From positions 610 through 52,657 of the forward strand of contig JARXPF010000004.1 in assembly GCA_029887765.1 (NCBI GenBank): DNA of 52,048 nt, read 5' to 3'. The notes beneath the pieces were generated by a model that did no database searches, was not told where the DNA came from, and saw only the letters and a program-made list of their open reading frames with translations. Shown piece after piece: positions 45,436 to 52,048 of the stretch (positions are counted from its first letter, which is position 1; each line of letters begins with the position of its first letter). Source of the DNA: Candidatus Methanomethylicota archaeon. GTDB taxonomy: Archaea > Thermoproteota > Methanomethylicia > Methanomethylicales > Methanomethylicaceae. A program made the translations under genes and the position numbers.

Positions 45436-46769
45436 TTCTTGAAAATGTATTATTAGCAAAAAAAGCTTCTTTAATACTTGCGAATATATCAACTGAAATT
45501 AAAAATAGAGCTCTCATTACTGCTGCAAATTCTATTCGTAAAAATAAAGATTTTATATTAAGTGCTAATAAAATAGATTTAGAAAAAGGTTATGAACTTC
45601 TTAAAGAAGGAAAAATAATTAAACCATTAATTGATAGATTAAAATTAGATGAAATCAAAATAGAAGAAATTTGTAAAATGATTGAAAAAGTAGCAGAATT
45701 AGAAGATCCTGTTGGAAAAACTATTTATGCTATGAAAATGGATGAAGGCTTACATGTATTTAAAATAACAGTTCCTTTTGGTGTCATTGCTGCTATATTT
45801 GAGAGTAGACCAGATGCTTTACCTCAAATAGCATCTTTATGTATAAAATCAGGAAATGCTGTATTATTAAAAGGAGGTTCTGAAGCAAAAGAATCAAATA
45901 GAGCATTATTTAAAATAATGTATGAGGCTTTTTTATCTGAAGGTTTGCCAGAAGGATGTATACAATTAATCGAAGAAAGAGAAACAATTAAAGAAATTCT
46001 TAAAATGGAAGGACTAATAGATTTAATAATTCCAAGAGGAAGTAATGAATTTGTAAAATATATTCAAGAAAATACTAGAATACCAGTATTAGGACATTCA
46101 GCTGGAATTTGTCATATTTATATAGATAAAAGTGCTGATAAAAATAAAGCCATAGAAATATGTTATGATGCTAGAGTTCAATATCCTGCTGCTTGTAATT
46201 CTATGAAAATATTACTTATTGATAGAGAAATAGCAAAGGATTTTCTACCAGATATAGCTAAGCGTTTAATTGAAGGTGGAGTTAAAATTAAAGCATGTAA
46301 AGAAAGTTATGAAATTTTAAAATCTCATGGAATTTTTGTAGAATTAGCAAATGAAGAAGATTTTTCAACTGAATATCTTGATTTAATACTTCCAATAAAG
46401 ATTGTTAATGGTGTAGATGAAGCTATAGAACATATAAATCATTATAGTTCTCATCATACAGATTCTATTATTGCTGAAGATATTTCTGTAGTAAAGAAGT
46501 TTTTAACTATGGTTGATTCTTCTACAGTAATGCATAATGCTTCAACAAGATTTAGTGATGGATATAGATATGGATTAGGAGCAGAAGTTGGAATTTCTAC
46601 AAATAAGATTCATGCAAGAGGTCCTGTTGGTCTTGAAGGACTTGTAACAACAAAATATATTCTTTTAGGATCTGGTCATAAAGTTTCAGATTATGTTGGA
46701 AAAAAAGCAAAACCATTTATTCATAAAAAAATAGAGGGTTCTTGGCTTGATTATTTAAAAGGTGATTAA
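45432..46769 (+). CDS. proA: Gamma-glutamyl phosphate reductase ProA
   Basis: A 445-residue aldehyde-dehydrogenase-fold enzyme with the catalytic cysteine in YPAACNSMK and family segments ESRPDALPQIASL and LKGGSEAKESNRAL. It reduces glutamyl phosphate to the semialdehyde, which cyclises for ProC. The proC start touches its stop. Confidence 0.95.
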   Translation: MILENVLLAKKASLILANISTEIKNRALITAANSIRKNKDFILSANKIDLEKGYELLKEGKIIKPLIDRLKLDEIKIEEICKMIEKVAELEDPVGKTIYAMKMDEGLHVFKITVPFGVIAAIFESRPDALPQIASLCIKSGNAVLLKGGSEAKESNRALFKIMYEAFLSEGLPEGCIQLIEERETIKEILKMEGLIDLIIPRGSNEFVKYIQENTRIPVLGHSAGICHIYIDKSADKNKAIEICYDARVQYPAACNSMKILLIDREIAKDFLPDIAKRLIEGGVKIKACKESYEILKSHGIFVELANEEDFSTEYLDLILPIKIVNGVDEAIEHINHYSSHHTDSIIAEDISVVKKFLTMVDSSTVMHNASTRFSDGYRYGLGAEVGISTNKIHARGPVGLEGLVTTKYILLGSGHKVSDYVGKKAKPFIHKKIEGSWLDYLKGD

Positions 46770-47558
46770 ATGGAAATTGGTATTATTGGTTATGGAAGAA
46801 TGGGATCAGCAATTGCTCAAGGAATTTATAAAATTGGAATTATTCCTAAAATTTATGATATAGATGAAGGAAAAAGAATGAAAGCAAAAAATGAAGGAAT
46901 GAAAGTGGTAAATTTTCTTTCTGAATTAAGTGATTGTAGTATTATAATTATCGCAGTAAAACCCAAGGATTTTAATGAAGTTTTAGAAGAAATAAAAAAA
47001 TACTTAAATAATAAATTATTCATTTCCATAGCTGCTGGAGTTAGTATATCTTTTATTGAATCAAAACTTGGAAAAAATGCAAAAATTATTAGAATAATGC
47101 CAAATATTGCAGCATCTATTAGAGAATCCACTTCTGTTCTTATATATAATAAAAATGTAAAGGAAGAAGATTTAGAATTGATAAAAAATATTTTTGAAAA
47201 TATAGGAATGTTATTAATAATTGATAATGAAGAATTAATGGATGTTATTACTGGAATAAGTGGAAGTGGTCCTGCCTATTTCTTCTTTATTATGAAAATA
47301 ATGACAGAAATTTGTGAAGAATTTGGTTTATCAAAAGAAATAGCAAGAAAAATAGTAGCTCAAACTTGTAAAGGTGCAGGAATGATTGTTTTAAATTCTA
47401 GAGAAGATTTTCAATCTTTAATAAATATGGTTGCATCTCCTGGTGGAGTAACAGAAGAAGCTATAAAATTTATGATTTCAAATAATTTTCAAGAAATTTT
47501 TAAAAATGCTATTTATAATGCTATAAAAAAATCTAAAGAACTACTCTATAAATCTTAA
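46770..47558 (+). CDS. proC: Pyrroline-5-carboxylate reductase ProC
   Basis: The 262-residue product has the cofactor motif GIIGYGRMGSAI at the N-terminus, VKPKDF, and the family signature region GSGPAYFFFIM followed by VASPGGVTEEAI. It makes proline from pyrroline-5-carboxylate using NAD(P)H. It completes a proBAC operon with no gaps. Its 3' end overlaps the convergent aRF1 gene by 18 bases. Confidence 0.95.
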   Translation: MEIGIIGYGRMGSAIAQGIYKIGIIPKIYDIDEGKRMKAKNEGMKVVNFLSELSDCSIIIIAVKPKDFNEVLEEIKKYLNNKLFISIAAGVSISFIESKLGKNAKIIRIMPNIAASIRESTSVLIYNKNVKEEDLELIKNIFENIGMLLIIDNEELMDVITGISGSGPAYFFFIMKIMTEICEEFGLSKEIARKIVAQTCKGAGMIVLNSREDFQSLINMVASPGGVTEEAIKFMISNNFQEIFKNAIYNAIKKSKELLYKS

Positions 47559-48776
47559 TATTGCAACTATTCCTCCAAAAGAAGATAATAACATTTTTCC
47601 TTCATTTGTTTCTGTGGATATTATTTCTACTTGAGCTTTTGTAGCTTCTGCAAGTTTAGCAAATTCTTCTATTATACTTCTCCTTTCTTCTTCATACATT
47701 ATTCCTCCACATTTTTCACAAATCTCTCTTCCAAAACTTTGTTTATTAATTATTGTAATTTCTTTTTCAAAATTACAACTTTGACATTTGTATTTTACTC
47801 TATATTTTTCAATACCAGATGAAAGTAATAGAATTTTTACTGCTCCTTTTTCAAGTTTTTCTCTAACTTCATTTTCTCCATATGCTACATAATTAGAAGA
47901 TTTTGCAAGTAATCCTAAAAATTCTTGAACTAAATTCTTCTCTCTTACAAGTTCAACATCTTTTAAAACATCCTTAGCTTTTTCTATTAATTCATATACA
48001 CCTGGTTCTTCTGTATAACCCAAATCTTCTACACTTATAACTTTACTTTGTAATTGATAATGAAGATAATTTCCATTATAAAATTCATTTTTTGTTGGTC
48101 CAGGTCCACCAATAATAATTCCTTTTAAATTTTCAATATTAAGAAAATGTTTTTCTGCATGTTCAGCTACTCTTTTATAAAAATCATGAGCTGCAAGTTC
48201 AATAAGTCTTTGAAACCTTCTTGCTGATTGTCCACCAGCATCATGTTTCCCTGGTACTCCAGAAGTAATTGTTTCAATTATTTCTACTCTTCTTCCTTTT
48301 AATATAGCAAAAGTTGCACTACTTCTATCTAATACTATAATTCCATAAACATCCTTTTCAGCTAGCATTTCCTTTATTGGATCTAAAAAAAATTTTGAAT
48401 CACATCTATAGTAATAAATAGATATGGGCTCTGGAGGTTCTATAACATAAGTCTCTATTTTTTCCGATCCAGGAGGGCCTTTAGGTATTGCTCCACTAAA
48501 TATTATTAATCCATTTGGAGGAGGGGTTTTAAATAATTTTAATCTTTGCATTATACTTTCAATAGCATCTTGAACATTTTTTCTTGTAGATTTTGATTTA
48601 ATATTTGCTGCAGTACCATATTCTTCTCTTAAATTATTCATAGCATCTGCTATTTGTCTTCCAGGTGGAATATATAAAGAAACAAGCTCTGTACCTCTAC
48701 CTTCTTTAGACTCCAATTCTTCTATCAACTTCTTTAATCTATATATTTCTAATGAACTTCTTTTTTGTTCAGACAT
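47541..48776 (-). CDS. prf1: Peptide chain release factor aRF1
   Basis: The 411-residue protein has the stop-codon recognition motif NIKS (58-61), the catalytic GGQ (181-183) and a C-terminal minidomain with zinc pairs (CQSC, CEKC). It reads all three stop codons and releases the peptide. The Mtq2-like methylase at 17177 probably modifies its GGQ glutamine. It diverges from the UMP kinase gene. Confidence 0.96.
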   Translation of the reverse strand: MSEQKRSSLEIYRLKKLIEELESKEGRGTELVSLYIPPGRQIADAMNNLREEYGTAANIKSKSTRKNVQDAIESIMQRLKLFKTPPPNGLIIFSGAIPKGPPGSEKIETYVIEPPEPISIYYYRCDSKFFLDPIKEMLAEKDVYGIIVLDRSSATFAILKGRRVEIIETITSGVPGKHDAGGQSARRFQRLIELAAHDFYKRVAEHAEKHFLNIENLKGIIIGGPGPTKNEFYNGNYLHYQLQSKVISVEDLGYTEEPGVYELIEKAKDVLKDVELVREKNLVQEFLGLLAKSSNYVAYGENEVREKLEKGAVKILLLSSGIEKYRVKYKCQSCNFEKEITIINKQSFGREICEKCGGIMYEEERRSIIEEFAKLAEATKAQVEIISTETNEGKMLLSSFGGIVAILRFIE

Positions 48777-48836
48777 CGCTAAATCAAGTATCTAAGCTTT
48801 ATATATTTCTAACTATAACTTTTTTTGGTGATAAAT

Positions 48837-49517
48837 TTGAATATTACTATAAAATTAAGTGGACATGTTTTATTTCCATCATTTAATATTTCTCCAAATC
48901 TCAAACCTTATGCTGAAGTTATTAAAAAAATAAAATCCATGGGACATATGCCATATATTGTAATAGGAGGGGGTGAGCCTGCAAGATATTATATAAATAT
49001 TGCTAGAGAAAATAATGCTGATGAATCTACATGTGATTATATTGGAATTTCTATAGCAAATATTAATGCAAGAATTTTTGCTAATTTACTTGGTGAAGAT
49101 GCTTATTATTTTATTCCTAATAATTTTCAAGAGTTGGATATGGCCATATCCTCTGGTAAAATTGTTGTAATGGGAGGACTTCAACCTGGTCAATCTACAA
49201 ATGCTGTAGCTGCAATTATTGCAGAAAGAACAAAATCTAAAATTTTAATAATAACTACAAATGTTGATGGAATTTATACTAGCGATCCAAAAAAAGATCC
49301 ACAAGCTAAAAAATATGATTTAATAAATATTGATGAACTTATTAAAATTTTAGAAGAACAAGGAACTAAAGCTGGAGAATATGAATTATTAGATTCTATA
49401 GCTTTAAAAATAATAAAACGTTCAAGAATTTTAACAAAAGTAATAGATGGAAGCAATCCAAATAATATTTTAAGAGCTTTTTTAAATGAAAAAATAGGAA
49501 CTACGATTATACCTTAG
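48837..49517 (+). CDS. pyrH: Uridylate (UMP) kinase PyrH
   Basis: The TTG at 48837 follows GGTGAT and gives 226 residues beginning MNITIKLSG. The protein has IGGGEPARYYI, GGLQPGQSTNAVAA and TTNVDGIYTSDPKKDP, the amino-acid-kinase-fold signatures of archaeal UMP kinase. It makes UDP from UMP. The TTG at 48825 precedes the ribosome-binding site and is discarded. Confidence 0.95.
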   Translation: MNITIKLSGHVLFPSFNISPNLKPYAEVIKKIKSMGHMPYIVIGGGEPARYYINIARENNADESTCDYIGISIANINARIFANLLGEDAYYFIPNNFQELDMAISSGKIVVMGGLQPGQSTNAVAAIIAERTKSKILIITTNVDGIYTSDPKKDPQAKKYDLINIDELIKILEEQGTKAGEYELLDSIALKIIKRSRILTKVIDGSNPNNILRAFLNEKIGTTIIP

Positions 49518-49526
49518 GTGTTTAAT

Positions 49527-49748
49527 ATGTCAAAGAAAAAAGAAGAATGGGGACCACATTCTCATTGTATTATTTGTGGAAAAGCTATTCCTGAAGGAGA
49601 GAAAACTTGTTCAAAAGAATGTGCAAAAAAATATGAAGAAGAGATTAAGCATTATAAAAGACAACAAAAAATGAGTATATTCTTCATAATAGTTATGATT
49701 GGATTCATATTAATATTCTTCTTAGCATCTTATTTCATGCATGGTTAA
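49527..49748 (+). CDS. DUF2116-type zinc-ribbon membrane protein
   Basis: The 73-residue product has an N-terminal zinc-binding part (HCIICGKAIPEGEKTC and SKEC) and a C-terminal transmembrane helix (IFFIIVMIGFILIFFLASYF). This is the build of DUF2116 proteins, whose function is unknown. TTAGGTG overlapping the pyrH stop sets the ATG at 49527, and the pair is likely cotranscribed. Confidence 0.75.
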   Translation: MSKKKEEWGPHSHCIICGKAIPEGEKTCSKECAKKYEEEIKHYKRQQKMSIFFIIVMIGFILIFFLASYFMHG

Positions 49749-49782
49749 AAGTTAAATATTCTTATTACAATTCTTTTTTTAA

Positions 49783-49882
49783 GCGGGGGTCCCCTAGCCA
49801 GGTTAAAGGGGGAGGACTCAAGATTTAAAAATGGGTTATCCTCTGGCGTAGGCCTTCGTGGGTTCAAATCCCACCCCCCGCA
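49783..49882 (+). tRNA. tRNA-Leu(CAA) with a 15-base intron
   Basis: The acceptor stem GCGGGGG pairs with CCCCCGC at 49875-49881, with discriminator A at 49882 and no encoded CCA. The long variable arm and the GGTTCAAAT T-loop mark a leucine tRNA. The anticodon CAA is at 49819-49821 within the loop CTCAAGA, closed by GAGGA and TCCTC. Bases 49823-49837 interrupt the loop after position 37, the standard archaeal intron site. Confidence 0.93.
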
Positions 49883-49903
49883 TTATTAAATTAAAATATC
49901 ATA

Positions 49904-50812
49904 TTAAGATAGTTGAAGAAGTTCTTTTAATCCTTGTTCAAGACTTATTCTTGGATTAAAATTTAAAAGTTTATTAGCTTTTGATATATCTGCATAGCTG
50001 TGTTTTATATCACTTGAACGTGGTTTAACAAAAATTGGTTTTAAATTTTTATTTGAATAATTTATGATTAGTTTTGCTAATTCTCTTATAGTAATGGGTT
50101 TTCCAGTAGCTATATTAATAATTTCATTTTCTATTTCTTTTTCAATAGAAAGCTTTATTGCTTCAGCAACATCATTTACATGGATAAAATCTCTTGTTTG
50201 TAATCCATCTCCATAAATTATAGGCGGTTTGCCTTCTTTAAGTCTTTGAATAAAACAGTTAATTACACCACTATAAGTATTGCTTTGACCAAGACCATAA
50301 ACATTAAAAAGTCTTAATATAACATATTTTAGACCATATTTTCCATAAAATTTTATGACTTCTTCTCCCATTAATTTAGATAAACCATATGGTGATATAG
50401 GATTTGTTGGATGATTTTCATTTATTGGTAAATTAATTGGATTTCCATAAACAGCTGCACTACTTATGTAAATAAGTTTTATATTTTTATTTAAACAAAT
50501 ATTAGCCACATTAACTGTACCAACAACATTATTTTTAAAATATAAAGTTGGTTTTTTAACTGATTCCTCTACACTTATGTATGCAGCTGCATGTATTACT
50601 ATATCTACATCAGTCAAAGCTTTTCTCAATTTTTTAGTATTTAGTATATCACCTATAATAATTGGTATTTTATAAAGATTAATTTTTTCAAGAGTAGATG
50701 GCTTTGCTCTTTTAAGATTATCAAAAACTATAACATCATAACCTTGATTTTTAAGATGAATAGCTATATTACTTCCTATAAAACCTACTCCACCTGTAAT
50801 AAGCACTTTCAT
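49904..50812 (-). CDS. NAD-dependent sugar-nucleotide epimerase (GalE-like)
   Basis: A 302-residue extended SDR protein with the NAD motif GGVGFIG (7-13), the catalytic YGLSK (Tyr and Lys) and a serine-rich ISSAAVYG strand. It is closest by pattern to archaeal UDP-glucose 4-epimerase-like enzymes; the exact sugar is uncertain. It could supply sugars for the AglB glycan or for lipids. It stands alone between the tRNA-Leu and tRNA-Ala genes. Confidence 0.85.
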   Translation of the reverse strand: MKVLITGGVGFIGSNIAIHLKNQGYDVIVFDNLKRAKPSTLEKINLYKIPIIIGDILNTKKLRKALTDVDIVIHAAAYISVEESVKKPTLYFKNNVVGTVNVANICLNKNIKLIYISSAAVYGNPINLPINENHPTNPISPYGLSKLMGEEVIKFYGKYGLKYVILRLFNVYGLGQSNTYSGVINCFIQRLKEGKPPIIYGDGLQTRDFIHVNDVAEAIKLSIEKEIENEIINIATGKPITIRELAKLIINYSNKNLKPIFVKPRSSDIKHSYADISKANKLLNFNPRISLEQGLKELLQLS

Positions 50813-50987
50813 AATATTAATAATCTGAATTATTTATTTTAAATTTTCAATTTAAGATTCTAATTTTATTTTACAATAAGCTTTAATTGTTAATATTGTT
50901 ATTCTATCATGTAAAATGATTATCATAATAAATCACTTATTCAGAAATAATGGAAATTTATAAGAAAATATTTAAGATTAGAATTCA

Positions 50988-51062
50988 TGGTGGACCGGGC
51001 GGGATTCGAACCCGCGATCCTCCGCGTGCGAAGCGGACGATTTACCACTAATCTACCGGCCC
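50988..51062 (-). tRNA. tRNA-Ala(CGC)
   Basis: Read on the minus strand, a GGGCCGG acceptor pairs with CCGGTCC, giving the G3-U70 pair that identifies alanine tRNA. The anticodon loop TTCGCAC holds CGC, and the T-loop reads TTCGAAT. The CCA end is encoded. No intron is seen. Confidence 0.94.
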
Positions 51063-51139
51063 ATTTTATTTTCTTAATACAAATTCATAAGTTTTTAGGA
51101 CAAAAAACATAAATTAGAAAAATTCTTTTCATAAAAATA

Positions 51140-51217
51140 GGGCTCGTAGCTCAGCCTGGTTAGAGCACTCGACTGATAATCGAGTGGTCGAGGGTTCAAA
51201 TCCCTCCGGGCCCACCA
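51140..51217 (+). tRNA. tRNA-Ile(GAT)
   Basis: The acceptor GGGCTCG pairs with CGGGCCC, and the anticodon stem CTCGA/TCGAG encloses CTGATAA with anticodon GAT. The T-loop is TTCAAAT and CCA is encoded. It lies about 380 bases before the 16S rRNA, on the same strand, and may or may not share its transcript. Confidence 0.95.
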
Positions 51218-51350
51218 TTAAAATCTTTTATGTGAAAAATTTCACTATTTAATTAAAAATCTATTTTGTTATAATTTTTTATTTTTATTTAATTATATAA
51301 AAATAAATGTTATTGAGAATTAAAATTGAATTAAAATTTTAAGGCGTAAT

Positions 51351-51362
51351 AAATATATTTAA
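51351..51362 (+). promoter_or_regulatory. Candidate rRNA promoter TATA box
   Basis: AAATATATTTAA follows an AAGGCGTAAT stretch and precedes the GC-rich leader by about 40 bases, which fits a transcription start near 51385. Other AT boxes near 51290-51305 are alternatives. Confidence 0.4.
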
Positions 51363-51404
51363 GAAAACAAAATAAAACTTTGGCACGAACTGGAATTTCA
51401 ACTT

Positions 51405-51485
51405 GCCGCAGCTTCCGGCGGCGTTGGTCATAACCTTACGGGCATAGCCCGAGGAATGAATGACCGCCCTCCAGCTGCGGCTATA
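51405..51485 (+). ncRNA. Folded pre-16S leader element with K-turn-like hairpin
   Basis: A 9-base-pair lower stem (51405-51413 with 51473-51481) encloses an internal loop, then an upper stem of GGC/GCC and GGTCAT/ATGACC (51420-51431 with 51460-51468). Above it a three-base bulge (51455-51457) with G58 and A59 opposite A32-A33 resembles a K-turn. The tip is CCT/AGG and CGGGC/GCCCG with an ATA loop. ATA follows the lower stem at 51483-51485. The outline recalls an archaeal H/ACA RNA, but it could equally be a rRNA processing structure. Confidence 0.5.
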
Positions 51486-51492
51486 TTAATGG

Positions 51493-51539
51493 AGACTTGA
51501 ATAATCCCGATGTGAAACACCATCGGGAAATTCAAGTCT
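51493..51539 (+). ncRNA. Long leader hairpin before 16S rRNA
   Basis: AGACTTGAAT pairs perfectly with ATTCAAGTCT, then a small internal loop (two bases against one), then TCCCGATG pairs with CATCGGGA around an eight-base loop. A further hairpin pairs ACCCAATCAT with ATGGTTGGGGT near 51556-51581. These are probably pre-rRNA folding or processing structures. Confidence 0.6.
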
Positions 51540-51600
51540 TACACAGGCTTGATACCCAATCATGAAATATGGTTGGGGTTATAACAGCCTTGCGACCGTA

Positions 51601-52048
<448 letters not shown>

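Overview
The window comes from an AT-rich archaeal chromosome. Protein genes look about 25-30% G+C by eye, while the tRNAs and the start of the 16S rRNA are strongly GC-rich, which fits a thermophile. Archaeal hallmarks include aIF5A, aIF2-alpha, aRF1, SRP54, L10e/L21e/L44e/S27e, RpoF and RpoL, TFS, PCNA, the heterodimeric primase, GINS, Csl4, Nop10, Dph2, Pus10, TrmY and AglB. Gene order and the XPB-Bax1 pair suggest a TACK-type lineage. I cannot place it more precisely. The MtaA-plus-corrinoid-protein pair recalls methyl-compound-using TACK lineages, but that is only a hint.

Layout. Bases 1-1545 hold the 5' half of a DUF1156 DNA adenine methylase of clearly foreign composition, preceded by a small ribbon-helix-helix-like gene. 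Bases 1.8-9.7 kb carry a zinc protein, the XPB helicase with its nuclease partner Bax1, a radical-SAM protein, MoaE, an NSUN-type RNA methylase, archaemetzincin, Nob1 and NAD kinase. Bases 9.8-11.5 kb hold an MtaA-like zinc methyltransferase and a corrinoid protein. From 11.5 to 26.7 kb runs a long co-directional information-processing block: aIF5A, SRP54, TrmY, Pus10, L21e, RpoF, DUF655, KsgA, Mtq2-like, L10e, Dph2, METTL5-like, Csl4, RpoL, an RNase III-like protein, TFS, PCNA, PriL, PriS, GINS, L44e, S27e, aIF2-alpha and Nop10. Genes often overlap or abut, and TTG starts are frequent.

Bases 26.7-36.8 kb are mixed: AglB, IleRS, a COG3199 kinase, GcvH, a zinc ribbon, a membrane protein of unknown function, a 5'-truncated hemerythrin/PAS (DUF438-type) gene, an SDR oxidoreductase and an orphan gene. 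Bases 36.8-37.3 kb are non-coding with a possible decayed gene. Bases 37.3-42.6 kb form a phosphate-uptake locus: a divergent AbrB-PhoU regulator facing pstSCAB-phoU across a promoter region with three phased repeats. Superoxide reductase, a short alpha-glucan phosphorylase, a complete proBAC proline operon, aRF1, UMP kinase and a zinc-ribbon membrane protein follow. The right end has an intron-containing tRNA-Leu(CAA), a sugar-nucleotide epimerase, tRNA-Ala(CGC), tRNA-Ile(GAT), and a highly folded leader running into 16S rRNA, which leaves the window.

The best candidates for something undescribed are the folded pre-16S leader element, which can be drawn as a K-turn hairpin resembling an H/ACA guide RNA, and the GC-rich DUF1156 island, whose neighbours lie beyond the left edge. 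No CRISPR array and no intact insertion sequence were seen. All homology calls are from recall of protein families, not from searches.
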